From the NCBI GenBank assembly GCA_016702745.1, contig JADJDJ010000001.1, positions 682,001 to 746,000 on the forward strand: a stretch of 64,000 nt of DNA, given 5' to 3'. The stretch is from Chitinophagaceae bacterium (GTDB lineage Bacteria > Bacteroidota > Bacteroidia > Chitinophagales > Chitinophagaceae). Below the pieces are notes generated by a model. The model was given only the letters and a program-made list of their open reading frames with translations. It was not told where the DNA came from and made no database searches. Below, one piece after another: positions 1-7,260 of the stretch; position 1 is the first letter of the stretch, and every line of letters starts with the position of its first letter. Position numbers and translations under genes: made by a program.

Positions 1-201
1 AATAACGAAAGCAATAGCCATGGATACTACTATTTTACTAAGACTTTGAGCGCTTTTGATCTGGATTTTGTCATTTGAAAGCCTAACTATCTCTGCAACT
101 TCTACATTCTGAAGGTAAGAAAGTACCATAAAACCGTAGCTGAAGAACCAGAGTCCTAGAAAATGAAATAAAATGTGTTTCCAGTTAAAGCGGAAATTCA
201 T
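1..201 (-). CDS. Putative membrane protein, cassette c0 (3' end cut by window edge)
   Basis: The frame opens with an ATG at 201 and runs open for 67 codons to the window edge, so the C-terminus is missing. The visible part begins MNFRFNWKHILFHFLGLWFF, a short basic head followed by a hydrophobic stretch (about residues 10-30) that looks like a signal anchor or first membrane helix; a second hydrophobic stretch begins near residue 58. It lies just inside the cassette edge GTTAGGCGTAA (minus strand, 231 downwards), in the same orientation as every other cassette gene. I do not recognise the family. Confidence 0.5.
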   Translation of the reverse strand, partial: MNFRFNWKHILFHFLGLWFFSYGFMVLSYLQNVEVAEIVRLSNDKIQIKSAQSLSKIVVSMAIAFVI

Positions 202-224
202 ATGTGAAAGTATGCTAGCATTAC

Positions 225-419
225 GCCTAACGAGCAGGGCTTGGCGAAGTGGCGGTTTAGCATTCCGTCTGCCCGGCGCCTTGGCTCCTGAGTTTGTTTG
301 ACGCTGAATTTACGAGTTTTTCTGTTTGGCAACGTGGTCGCTCCTGGCTGAAGCTGATCAGGGAACTGTTGATCAGGAAATATTCGGAAGCCGCCATTTT
401 GCCAAACCCAATGTTAGCT
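225..419 (-). other. attC-like recombination site A (of cassette c1)
   Basis: The left arm (225-252) contains GCCTAAC then GGGCTTGGCG; the right arm ends with CGCCATTTTGCCAAACCC and GTTAGCT (413-419). The arms are reverse complements apart from a few mismatches and enclose a ~130-bp centre. On the minus strand it reads R''(AGCTAAC)-L''...L'-R'(GTTAGGC), the layout of an integron attC. The R'' matches the start of cassette c1 and the R' belongs to c0. At 195 bp it is longer than the usual attC range of about 60-150 bp. Its centre resembles site D. Confidence 0.65.
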
Positions 420-452
420 GCATTTCTTGATAATTTATTTTGTGGCTCCTTA

Positions 453-971
453 CTATTTAATTCTATATGAAATCCAATTCTTACTTTCTTCTTTTTCTAC
501 GAGATCGTCTTTGAATTTGCTAAATGTATAAATCCATTCGGCAAGGTCATCATGAAGGTCTTGTGTGTCGGAAGAGATCTTTATTACCGTGGTCTCTGCG
601 GATTTCGGCTTTAAAGACAAAGTGAGTTCTCCAAAATCAAATTGATCAATATTTGTCAACATGCTAAATATGATTCCGGTTGCTGTTGAGTTCACTAACT
701 TAATTATTAATTCCTGTGTCCGCTTGTCAAGTTTAGTGAAAGTGTCCCTAAATGATTTATCGTTGCGACTGAATTCATTGTCTCGCAAAAGGGATTCCTT
801 TGGTTCCTTATTCTCAACAAAGTCTTTTGCTGTGTCCAGCCAATAATCGAGTTTATGAACAATTGAATATCCTAACAATGCTCTGGCTAGTTTAAGTTTC
901 TCTTTCTCAGTGTCAGGAATTTCTATGTCACCAGAATCGGGCTTTAAATATTTTTTGATGATGTCTTGCAT
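453..971 (-). CDS. Hypothetical protein, cassette c1
   Basis: A 172-residue soluble-looking protein starting MQDIIKKYLKPDSG, rich in Lys, Asp and Glu, with no signal peptide or membrane helix. I do not recognise the family. It is the only gene between attC-like sites B and A; the cassette edges GTTAGCTGCA and TGCAGCTAAC flank it, its start lies about 20 bp inside the cassette edge, and its stop is about 35 bp before the site. That tight fit is what a single-gene integron cassette looks like. No promoter was recognised. Confidence 0.7.
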   Translation of the reverse strand: MQDIIKKYLKPDSGDIEIPDTEKEKLKLARALLGYSIVHKLDYWLDTAKDFVENKEPKESLLRDNEFSRNDKSFRDTFTKLDKRTQELIIKLVNSTATGIIFSMLTNIDQFDFGELTLSLKPKSAETTVIKISSDTQDLHDDLAEWIYTFSKFKDDLVEKEESKNWISYRIK

Positions 972-986
972 GGTGAATGGGATTGC

Positions 987-1186
987 AGCTAACGAGCGGG
1001 GCTTGGCGCTGTGGCGGTATTCTGTGATCCGTCTGCCTGGTGCTGCCGCTCCCGATAAAGTATAATGTTACAAATTTAGCGGTTGTTCAATAGAAATAAG
1101 TATGGCATGTAACTGAAGCTGATTAGCGAACGGGACGATCAGTATATGTTCGGAAAGCCGCCATTGCGCCAAACCCGATGTTAGGT
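987..1186 (-). other. attC-like recombination site B (of cassette c2)
   Basis: Left core AGCTAAC (987-993) is followed by GGGCTTGGCGCTGTGGCGG; the right arm CCGCCATTGCGCCAAACCC leads to GTTAGGT (1180-1186). The left core carries the tag of c1 and the right core the tag of c2, so the site is a hybrid, as in integron arrays. The interior is identical to site C 602 bp downstream and similar to F. Confidence 0.65.
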
Positions 1187-1570
1187 GCCGTTTGATGTCT
1201 CTTTAATAACTAATCGATATTTAAGTTTGTTCCATTGTGTACTGAGTCCCTGTAAGAAAATTAAACTTCCGTATTCGTTCATATTATTGTCTCTCCCGGA
1301 TATTTGTATCCAATTTTCATAAAACTTGTCAAATTGGTCGCTGTCTAATTCGGGTAATTTGTAAGCTGTCAAGTCCCAATATTTAGGAAACTGTAAGTTG
1401 GATGTCTGAGCCAGTTATTTCTGGTAGTCCCATAAGAGTGAAGAGTGAATTGAGTTCATTCTCATCCTGTAGCCAAACCGTTTGAAAGTCTTGAAAGTTG
1501 TCGACAAAACTCTCCACTGTGTTTAAGGAATTTAGAGGAAATAGTTACTAGCGACAAAGTTGAAAAACAT
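1181..1570 (-). pseudogene. Broken copy of the cassette c3 protein (cassette c2)
   Basis: This is a near-identical copy of the gene at 1783-2175. One base is missing near 1540 (TTTAGAGGAAA here, TTTAGAGTGAAA in c3), which brings a stop after 12 codons, and two bases are missing near 1405. The 3 lost bases restore the frame for the last 60 or so codons (from 1372 down). The stop codon overlaps R'' of site B. Either a decayed duplicate or sequencing error could explain it; the copies differ only at these indels and about two substitutions, so the duplication is recent. Confidence 0.7.
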
Positions 1571-1588
1571 GGATGGATTATTAATGGC

Positions 1589-1788
1589 ACCTAACGAGCG
1601 GGGCTTGGCGCTGTGGCGGTATTCTGTGATCCGTCTGCCTGGTGCTGCCGCTCCCGATAAAGTATAATGTTACAAATTTAGCGGTTGTTCAATAGAAATA
1701 AGTATGGCATGTAACTGAAGCTGATTAGCGAACGGGACGATCAGTATATGTTCGGAAAGCCGCCATTGCGCCAAACCCGATGTTAGGT
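1589..1788 (-). other. attC-like recombination site C (of cassette c3)
   Basis: Left core ACCTAAC (1589-1595), arm GGGCTTGGCGCTGTGGCGG, right arm CCGCCATTGCGCCAAACCC, right core GTTAGGT (1782-1788). Its two cores are identical because the neighbouring cassettes c2 and c3 are copies of each other. The interior equals site B base for base as far as I compared. Confidence 0.65.
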
Positions 1789-2175
1789 GCCGTTTGATGT
1801 CTCTTTAATAACTAATCGATATTTAAGTTTGTTCCATTGTGTACTGAGTCCCTGTAAGAAAATTAAACTTCCGTATTCGTTCATATTATTGTCTCTCCCG
1901 GATATTTGTATCCAATTTTCATAAAACTTGTCAAATTGGTCGCTGTCTAATTCGGGTAATTTGTAAGCTGTCAAGTCCCAATATTTAGGAAACTGTAAGT
2001 TGGATATGTCCGAGCCAGTTATTTCTGGTAGTCCCATAAGAGTGAAGAGTGAATTGAGTTCATTCTCATCCTGTAGCCAAACCGTTTGAAAGTCTTGAAA
2101 GTTGTCGACAAAACTCTCCACTGTGTTTAAGGAATTTAGAGTGAAATAGTTACTAGCGACAAAGTTGAAAAACAT
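1783..2175 (-). CDS. Hypothetical protein, cassette c3
   Basis: A 130-residue acidic, probably soluble protein (MFFNFVASNYFTLNSLNTVE...). Its TAA stop lies inside the R'' core of site C (ACC TAA C), so the recombination site supplies the stop codon. The ATG is about 20 bp from the other cassette edge. I do not recognise the family; its size and tryptophan-rich acidic nature recall small immunity-type proteins, but that is only an impression. A broken copy sits in c2. Confidence 0.65.
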   Translation of the reverse strand: MFFNFVASNYFTLNSLNTVESFVDNFQDFQTVWLQDENELNSLFTLMGLPEITGSDISNLQFPKYWDLTAYKLPELDSDQFDKFYENWIQISGRDNNMNEYGSLIFLQGLSTQWNKLKYRLVIKETSNGT

Positions 2176-2193
2176 GGATGGATTATTAATGGC

Positions 2194-2389
2194 ACCTAAC
2201 GAGCAGGGCTTGGCGAAGTGGCGGTATTAGCATTCCGTCTGCCCGGCGCCTTGGCTCCTAAGTGTGTTTAACGCTGAATTTACGAATATTTCTGTTTGGT
2301 AACGTGGTCGCTCCTGGCTGAAGCTGATCAGGGAACTACAGATCAGGATATGTTCGGAAGCCGCCATTTCGCCAAACCCAATGTTGCAT
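2194..2389 (-). other. attC-like recombination site D (of cassette c4)
   Basis: Left core ACCTAAC (2194-2200) with GGGCTTGGCGAAGTGGCGG; right arm CCGCCATTTCGCCAAACCC and core GTTGCAT (2383-2389). The interior resembles site A, including the CGTGGTCGCTCCTGGCTGAA block. The left core is the tag of c3, the right core the tag of c4. GTTGCAT deviates from GTTRRRY but is matched exactly at the far edge of c4. Confidence 0.6.
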
Positions 2390-2393
2390 GCAG

Positions 2394-3147
2394 TTATTCT
2401 TCGTCTTCCCATTTTTCACACTTCCATTCAAGGTCTTTATTGTCTCGCCAAGCCCGCCATCCAAACGGCAAATGATACAGTTCATTTGTTGTTGGGTCAA
2501 GTTTTGTGATCTCCTCTAAGCTAACCAGTATTGCGTCATCTAAGTTTGGTTCTAAGCTAGTGTGAAATTGCCAATCACCGTTAATGTTATGATATACATA
2601 TAGAATTGGGTCACCATTTAAAGCTTGACTGGTCGTATAAACTCCTAAACGCCGCTCTTCAAAAATTTAAAGTCTGTATCTCTGTCTAACAAAGGTTGTT
2701 TAAATTTCCATTCGGAATTGAATTCTTCGTCCCATGGAAAATTATGTTGCTTGTCTGGCCAAACTAGTTGTAGTACTGGAAAATCAAAGGTCATGTCATA
2801 AAACCAGCCCGCATAACCGACATAGTTTGGGTAAAACTCCTTGTCAACTATTAAAATTGAATATCGTATCCTTCGAGGAAACCCGAATAACGTTTATTAG
2901 GAACCAGCTTTTCTCCAGCTTTAACCAAATCACATGCATGGTTTAGAATTGAGGCCATTACCTCTGTTTTTAATCCAAAACAAATGATTTCAGGATGTTC
3001 AAATTTCTTAAATAGTCCGATGGAATAGACAAACGGCGGTAAATAATTGTCAGCTTCTAGGAGCGCCAAATGACAACCATATTTTTCAATGTTTTCGAGA
3101 ATTGCCTGCTTGGCTTCTTTGTCGTGTTGGGTATGGTCGCCTGTCAT
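2394..3147 (-). CDS. DUF4262 family protein, cassette c4 (two homopolymer frameshifts)
   Basis: The N-terminal part (MTGDHTQHDKEAKQAILENI... PPFVYSIGLFKKFEHPEI) is a DUF4262 domain, a family of unknown function found as small cassette-type genes. As written it stops after 98 codons. Adding one A to the run at 2853-2856 and one to the run at 2661-2665 restores one frame of 251 codons ending GAAGAATAA at 2394, and the restored length is divisible by three. The restored C-terminal half ends in a tail with GDPILYVYHN, DWQFHTS and LEEITKLDP, as seen in longer DUF4262 proteins. The indels are most simply assembly errors. Confidence 0.7.
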
Positions 3148-3170
3148 AATGAGTCGTCAAATATAATTGC

Positions 3171-3301
3171 ATGCAACGAGCAGGGCTTGGCGCTGGCCGC
3201 CATAAATTTAGGAAAACTTACCGCGCAGGCCTACAACATTTCTTTAGCTGTTAAAGGCCGAGCGAGCACGCAGGCGGCTTGCGCCAAACCCGATGTTGCC
3301 T
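3171..3301 (-). other. attC-like recombination site E (short form, of cassette c5)
   Basis: Left core ATGCAAC (3171-3177), arm GGGCTTGGCGCTGGCCGCC; right arm GGCGGCTTGCGCCAAACCC, core GTTGCCT (3295-3301). At 131 bp it is inside the normal attC size range. The left core belongs to c4 and the right core to c5. Confidence 0.6.
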
Positions 3302-3307
3302 GCAGTT

Positions 3308-3793
3308 TTACTTTGGTAATATCCGATTTACAATGTCCGCTCCTGACTGATTTCCAAGTATAATAAATTCTCTAGTCTTCCTCTTGTTAGTTTTAATATA
3401 GACTTTCCCGTCATGTGGATAATAGCCCATTCCCCATTTCTTACTTGGATCATACCATGCATCTTTGATTCTTTCTTTGTCAATGATAAAATTAGAGAAG
3501 CCTTTTTTTAGGATAGATCCATCAAGTAAATTGATGTTTTCAATATTCCGTATATACTTTTCTTTAAGATAGGAATGGGGATTCCTTAAATCACCACGAA
3601 CTGATAACGAGTTTGCGATTTTGGATGAAAAAATGTCGCCCTTTGCCTCTAAGCTAATTAAGCCATTGCCAAGTAGTCCGATTAGTTTGTTATTTATTAG
3701 CAGAATCAAGTATGTTCTATTAAGTACCAACATATAATATTCCATTGCTACAAAATGGTTACTTTCTGTTAGTTCAATGTCTTTTAATGTCAT
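3308..3793 (-). CDS. Hypothetical protein, cassette c5
   Basis: A 161-residue protein starting MTLKDIELTESNHFVAMEYY, with a hydrophobic stretch around residues 20-45 and a basic C-terminal half (KKWGMGYYPHDGKVYIKTNK). I do not recognise the family. It is the only gene between sites F and E, with the tag GTTGCCTGCA at one edge and its complement at the other. Confidence 0.65.
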   Translation of the reverse strand: MTLKDIELTESNHFVAMEYYMLVLNRTYLILLINNKLIGLLGNGLISLEAKGDIFSSKIANSLSVRGDLRNPHSYLKEKYIRNIENINLLDGSILKKGFSNFIIDKERIKDAWYDPSKKWGMGYYPHDGKVYIKTNKRKTREFIILGNQSGADIVNRILPK

Positions 3794-3846
3794 AGTTCAA
3801 CAAGGAATTTCTCTCAAAATAAGAAGCGACTGTGTTTTAAAATTGC

Positions 3847-4046
3847 AGGCAACGAGCGGGGCTTGGCGCTGTGGCGGTATTCTGTGATCCGTCAGCCTGG
3901 AGCTACCACCCCCGATTAAGTATAAGGTTAAAAATTTATTGTTTGTTTATTAGAATTCCGGATGGCCTGTAGCTGAAGCTGATTAGCGAACGGGACGATC
4001 AGTATATGTTCGGATAGCCGCCATTGCGCCAAACCCGATGTTATGC
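3847..4046 (-). other. attC-like recombination site F (of cassette c6)
   Basis: Left core AGGCAAC (3847-3853), arm GGGCTTGGCGCTGTGGCGG; right arm CCGCCATTGCGCCAAACCC, core GTTATGC (4040-4046). The interior is a diverged relative of B and C (ATTCTGTGATCCGTC and GCTGATTAGCGAACGG are shared). Between it and the next gene (4047-4186) I see nothing else. Confidence 0.65.
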
Positions 4047-4186
4047 GCACACGCGTCTTCGGTCAAGGTCCTATAATTCAAACAAAGAAATCCAACTGAT
4101 AACCTAACTTACTTAGATTTCATTTTAAATAATAAGGCATTGAATTCAAAATACGCAAGCTAGTAAATCAGTCAGCTCGTCGAAGT

Positions 4187-4441
4187 CTAAATCCAACGAG
4201 GTGCTTTAATATATTCGACTAAGTTTTGATTATGGTCTTTTATAACAAACTCCAATTTATCATTGCCTTTTTGCATCATGGTTACATAACTCTTAGCTAG
4301 TTCCAGATCTGAAAATACTTTGTATACTTGATCCGTCTCACCTGTCGATAATTTGCCTGATTCTAGAAGTACATGTCCCGTTGCTCCATCAGCCATAAGA
4401 ACTGCAAACTGTCCTGAGTCTAATTTAGGAAACTTGCTCAT
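4187..4441 (-). CDS. Small hypothetical protein, cassette c6
   Basis: An 84-residue protein starting MSKFPKLDSGQFAVLMADGA and ending EYIKAPRWI. The open frame extends upstream to 4546, but that part would be encoded by attC-like site G, so I place the start at the ATG at 4441, inside the cassette. No signal peptide or known domain. The cassette tag GTTATGCGCA and its complement flank the gene. Confidence 0.6.
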   Translation of the reverse strand: MSKFPKLDSGQFAVLMADGATGHVLLESGKLSTGETDQVYKVFSDLELAKSYVTMMQKGNDKLEFVIKDHNQNLVEYIKAPRWI

Positions 4442-4475
4442 CGTTTCTGAAATGTAAACCACTAATTTGGATTGC

Positions 4476-4607
4476 GCATAACGTTTTGCGGCTTGGCGTA
4501 GTGGCGGATTTACACCACTAATGTTGATACGAAGCACACAGTTCAAATTTACGAAAAACTGTCATACGAAGCACGTCAGCCGCCATTACGCCAAACCGCT
4601 GTTACCA
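4476..4607 (-). other. attC-like recombination site G (short form, distal site of large cassette c7)
   Basis: Left core GCATAAC (4476-4482) carries the tag of c6, followed by CGGCTTGGCGTAGTGGCGG. The right arm CCGCCATTACGCCAAACC leads to GTTACCA (4601-4607). The 9-bp tag GTTACCAGC reappears as GCTGGTAAC at 15005-15013, more than 10 kb away, which defines the unusually large cassette c7. Confidence 0.6.
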
Positions 4608-4815
4608 GCTGGCGTTCTGTCTTCAGTGTCTTGGAAATAAGGTCTGATAAGTGTTTTGCTGGCCGTTTACTGCTTTTGTGTCGGCTGAGGGTTGGCGGGT
4701 TTAAAAATTTTAAAAGGAAGGAAATTTTAAAAAATAATTTTTCGGTCGGGAAAGGTGGAAGCTCTTTTGCAATTTTTGGATTGAGCATTGGCTTGTGTGA
4801 ATTGCAAATGTGCTT
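4608..4815 (-). repeat. Distal end region of cassette c7: AT-rich inverted repeat and hairpin
   Basis: GGGTTTAAAAATTTT (4697-4711) is exactly complementary to 14877-14891 at the other end of c7, and nearby ATTTTAAAAAATAA tracts also match in inverted orientation. A hairpin (4759-4815: AAGCTCTTTTGCAATTT pairing imperfectly with AATTGCAAATGTGCTT) overlaps the last bases of yggS and may act as its terminator. Similar hairpins lie near the ends of c7, c8 and c9. Confidence 0.5.
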
Positions 4816-5548
4816 ACAACTGTGGGTTGGCTTCTTTGTTGTCATTCCAATAATAGCTGTCTGGATAAGGTCGTCTGCCAAATATTGCAGTTCCAACACG
4901 AATAATCGTTGAGCCTTCTTCAATGGCTGTTTCTAAATCGTTACTCATTCCCATTGATAAATCGTAAACAGGTAAGTCTTTTTCTAACATTCGTATCTGA
5001 ATGTTCTTTAGTAATTGAAAGCACTTGCGAACTTTTTCTGTTTCCGCAGAAAAAAGTCCGATGGTCATTAAACCTTTAATATTTAGTCTGTCAAGTTGTT
5101 TAACTTGTTGAGCAAAGGTCAAAGCATTTTCGGGTGAAATACCATACTTACTTGCTTCATAAGAGGTGTTAACTTGGATAAAAATATCTAAGGTTCTATT
5201 TTCAAATTCTAATCTCTTTTGCAATTTTTCAGCTAATTCCAACCTGTCAACCGATTGTATGCAGTCAGCATATTTAATAACTTCTTTGATTTTATTAGTT
5301 TGAAGATGTCCTATGAAATTGGTTTGGTGTGGTGTGTTTTTCAGTTCTTCATATTTGCCTTTCAGCTCTTGTATTTTATTCTCTCCAATCAGTGTTTCTC
5401 CTGATTCAATTGCAGTAATAATATTTTGAGCCGAAACAGTTTTAGTTGCTAATAGAAGTTTAATATCATTGAAGTTTCTGCCTGAAAATTCGGCTGCATT
5501 TTTTATTCGTAGTTTAATATTGGCTAAATTTTCAACAATTAAACTCAT
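4814..5548 (-). CDS. yggS: YggS/PROSC family pyridoxal-5'-phosphate homeostasis protein
   Basis: Family: PLP-binding proteins with an alanine-racemase-like N-terminal barrel that hold or buffer pyridoxal phosphate in the cytosol. Seen: LLLATKTVS carries the expected PLP lysine (about K36), followed by GENKIQELKGKY, FIGHLQTNKIK, DLSMGMSNDLETAI and IRVGTAIFGRR, all family signatures; ~244 residues is the usual length. I chose the ATG at 5548 (MSLIVENLANIK) over one 8 codons upstream because it fits the family. It overlaps the end of the marR-like gene by 4 bp, suggesting translational coupling. Last gene of the c7 block. Confidence 0.9.
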   Translation of the reverse strand: MSLIVENLANIKLRIKNAAEFSGRNFNDIKLLLATKTVSAQNIITAIESGETLIGENKIQELKGKYEELKNTPHQTNFIGHLQTNKIKEVIKYADCIQSVDRLELAEKLQKRLEFENRTLDIFIQVNTSYEASKYGISPENALTFAQQVKQLDRLNIKGLMTIGLFSAETEKVRKCFQLLKNIQIRMLEKDLPVYDLSMGMSNDLETAIEEGSTIIRVGTAIFGRRPYPDSYYWNDNKEANPQL

Positions 5549-6150
5549 AGCTGCAATTTGTGTTCCGGACAATCTATTCTCAATTCGTTTTCGGCAAGTT
5601 GACTTTTCAAAAGTTTGCAGTAGTGAACACCTTTTTCAAGTTGATAGTTAGAGCAAGAAAAACACATTCTTTGAATAGTGATGATGCCTGATTTGTTTAG
5701 GTCATAAATCAATTTCAGCAATCCATTAAGCATTATTGTTTTTTGTTCCTGTGTCAGTTTTTCAATGGGTTGTTCTAATGATGAAGCAAATAATGATGCC
5801 TTCTTTGCTATTTTCTTTCCTTCATTTGTGAGTGATAGCGAAAAACTCCTAGTATCAATGGGGTCAGTCTCCTTGGTTACTAATTCTTTTGAAAGCAAAA
5901 TTTTTACGCTATCGCTTATTGTAGCTTTTGTCATATTGAACTCATCAGCCAAATATCCTACTTTACACTTTTCCAGCGAGTGGAAATAAATGAAAATTAA
6001 AATTTGAATTTGTATCGGACTTAATGAGTTTTCTTTGCTTTCATTCCAAAGTAATACTCTGAATGCTTCAGAAATTCGTTCCAAAGCCACAACAATGCGA
6101 CTTTCAATTTTTTGGTTTTGCTCGTTTAAGTTAAAAGAGGAATGTTTCAT
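5545..6150 (-). CDS. MarR family regulator with a C-terminal four-cysteine cluster
   Basis: Residues ~1-145 form a winged-helix MarR domain (SPIQIQILIFIYF, then FNMTKATISDSVKILLSKELV as the recognition region, and DTRSFSLSLT for the wing). Residues 146-201 are an added tail with Cys163, Cys166, Cys178 and Cys194 (CFSC, HYCK, DCPEH), suited to bind zinc or an Fe-S cluster. I infer a redox-, metal- or NO-sensing repressor. Two AGGAATCCT palindromes upstream of the neighbouring genes (6527-6537 and 6837-6857) are candidate operators. It lies between the DUF2024 gene and yggS, with almost no spacing. Confidence 0.8.
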   Translation of the reverse strand: MKHSSFNLNEQNQKIESRIVVALERISEAFRVLLWNESKENSLSPIQIQILIFIYFHSLEKCKVGYLADEFNMTKATISDSVKILLSKELVTKETDPIDTRSFSLSLTNEGKKIAKKASLFASSLEQPIEKLTQEQKTIMLNGLLKLIYDLNKSGIITIQRMCFSCSNYQLEKGVHYCKLLKSQLAENELRIDCPEHKLQL

Positions 6151-6489
6151 TTATTTACAATTTTCCATCTCAATAATGAAATACCCTTTTTGTTTGATTT
6201 CCACTTCCCATTGGGGCCGCACTGTTTCGATGTGGCAGAATCGACATTCTTTTGATGTTAAGGGTTGACCTTCTTGTCCTTTGGTTTTTAAATATTCTCT
6301 ACCATAACCGTAAATTACGGTTGTGTCTTTAATTTCTTCGGGTGCGATAATGTCGAAGTGCATTATGCTACCATCTTTTTTTGTTACATAGGTGTCCCAA
6401 ACTGCTACTTTCATTTTTATTGTATTATTGTTTTGTGCGTTTGCAGTAAATGCAAACAATATTATTGCTATACTACTTATGATTCTCAT
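6151..6489 (-). CDS. DUF2024 family protein with an N-terminal signal-like extension
   Basis: From residue 26 (MKVAVWDTYVTKKDG) the protein matches DUF2024: small proteins with HFDIIAPEEI, YGREYLKTKGQEGQPL and the C-terminal CRFCHIE motif. The first ~20 residues (MRIISSIAIILFAFTANAQ) look like a signal peptide, which is unusual for this family. Either the protein is exported or the true start is the internal ATG at 6414. The C-terminal CxxCH is a possible metal or haem site. The gene is preceded by a promoter with an embedded palindrome. Confidence 0.75.
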   Translation of the reverse strand: MRIISSIAIILFAFTANAQNNNTIKMKVAVWDTYVTKKDGSIMHFDIIAPEEIKDTTVIYGYGREYLKTKGQEGQPLTSKECRFCHIETVRPQWEVEIKQKGYFIIEMENCK

Positions 6490-6512
6490 TTGTTAGTGAT
6501 TGTTCATAGAAA

Positions 6513-6549
6513 ATGCCCTGCAAAGATAGGAATCCTAACAATGCAGGGC
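6513..6549 (-). promoter_or_regulatory. Terminator stem with internal promoter and MarR-type operator
   Basis: TGCCCTGCA and TGCAGGGCA (about 6514-6549) pair as a 9-bp stem that ends the thioredoxin-like gene transcript. The loop carries, on the minus strand, TAGGATTCCTA (6537-6527) directly joined to TATCTTTG, a good Bacteroidota -7 box, which would serve the DUF2024 gene 35 bp downstream. A repressor bound to the palindrome would cover the -7 region. The same arrangement recurs at 6829-6857. Confidence 0.55.
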
Positions 6550-6556
6550 AATTTTT

Positions 6557-6790
6557 TTAGCCTTTTACGTCAGCCATAGACGCACCAAAATTGATGTGTA
6601 ATACATTGCCGTTTGGTGTTAGCAAAGCTGGAACAGATTTTACACCTGCTTTTTCCGCTTCCGCAATTCTTGATTTGTCATTACCGAAGTGAACTACTTC
6701 TACATTGTCTTGACCCATAAGGTTGATGATGTCGTGCTCTGCACTCACGCATACTGGACATCCTGCGTGATAGAAAATTGATTTTGCCAT
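6557..6790 (-). CDS. Small thioredoxin/glutaredoxin-like protein
   Basis: A 77-residue single-domain thioredoxin-fold protein. The active-site motif is CPVC (Cys11, Cys14), preceded by FYHAG, and the cis-proline region is KSVPALLTPNG. There is no signal peptide, so it should act in the cytosol as a thiol-disulfide oxidoreductase. It has its own promoter with a palindromic operator and lies in a set of NO- and redox-related genes. The physiological partner is not visible. Confidence 0.8.
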   Translation of the reverse strand: MAKSIFYHAGCPVCVSAEHDIINLMGQDNVEVVHFGNDKSRIAEAEKAGVKSVPALLTPNGNVLHINFGASMADVKG

Positions 6791-6828
6791 TTGTTTAATT
6801 ATTTTATTATGGTTGGCATTATTGCCGC

Positions 6829-6857
6829 TGCAAATATAGTAAGGAATCCTTACTATG
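6829..6857 (-). promoter_or_regulatory. Promoter with 21-bp palindromic operator, upstream of the thioredoxin-like gene
   Basis: ATAGTAAGGA and TCCTTACTAT flank a central A (6837-6857), a perfect palindrome. On the minus strand it runs directly into TATATTTG, a -7 box of the Bacteroidota type, about 40 bp before the ATG at 6790. The core AGGAATCCT is shared with 6527-6537. The best candidate regulator is the MarR protein encoded downstream. Confidence 0.6.
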
Positions 6858-6921
6858 CAAATTATTTTAAAGTTTTTAATGCGTTCAGTTAGATTGTTTT
6901 ATCTGGATTTTGAAAAATGCT

Positions 6922-7260
6922 TCAATTTTCTTCTAAAACCGAAACTATTGCCCCGTCCAGATATGCCGAAACTAACAATTGACAAGAAAGTCGAATGCTT
7001 GGATTATCTTCAAAACCATATCTTGCAAGTGTTACAGGTTCATTCCTATCTTTTATTACTGAACTTCCTTGTAATTCAGTTACGTGTACAATGCAAGTAG
7101 CACACCTGCCCATTCCGCCACATTCGCCAAAACAATCAAAATAGAGTTTATCCTTTAACAATTCCATTAAATTTCGATACTCACCTTTGTAGGTTTTAAT
7201 GGTTTGTTCTGTGCCATTTTCAAGAACGGTAATTTTTATGGTACTTCTCGTCATTCCCAA
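6922..7260 (-). CDS. 2Fe-2S ferredoxin
   Basis: A 112-residue plant-type ferredoxin. Cys47, Cys53, Cys56 (CGGMGRCATC) and Cys93 (RLSCQ) are placed as cluster ligands, with an extra Cys43 close by. The beta-grasp features ITVLENG and SSVIKD are visible. No signal peptide, so it carries electrons in the cytosol. It overlaps the preceding hemerythrin-like gene by 10 bp, pointing to co-transcription. The likely partners are the di-iron proteins and haemoglobin of the block, but no reductase is present. Confidence 0.88.
   Translation of the reverse strand: MGMTRSTIKITVLENGTEQTIKTYKGEYRNLMELLKDKLYFDCFGECGGMGRCATCIVHVTELQGSSVIKDRNEPVTLARYGFEDNPSIRLSCQLLVSAYLDGAIVSVLEEN

Noticed and set aside
2734..2946. 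Open frame on the plus strand within cassette c4
   Set aside because: It is antisense to the restored DUF4262 gene and has no recognisable feature.
4442..4546. Upstream extension of the c6 gene into site G
   Set aside because: The added residues would be encoded by the recombination site; the ATG at 4441 lies inside the cassette and is the better start.
225..4607. Sites A-G considered as REP/BIME or other passive intergenic palindromes
   Set aside because: Passive repeats would not give cassette-specific tags that match at opposite cassette edges while differing between neighbours.
4576..4923. Open frame on the minus strand across the distal end of c7
   Set aside because: It overlaps yggS in another frame, covers a hairpin and attC-like site, and shows no domain.
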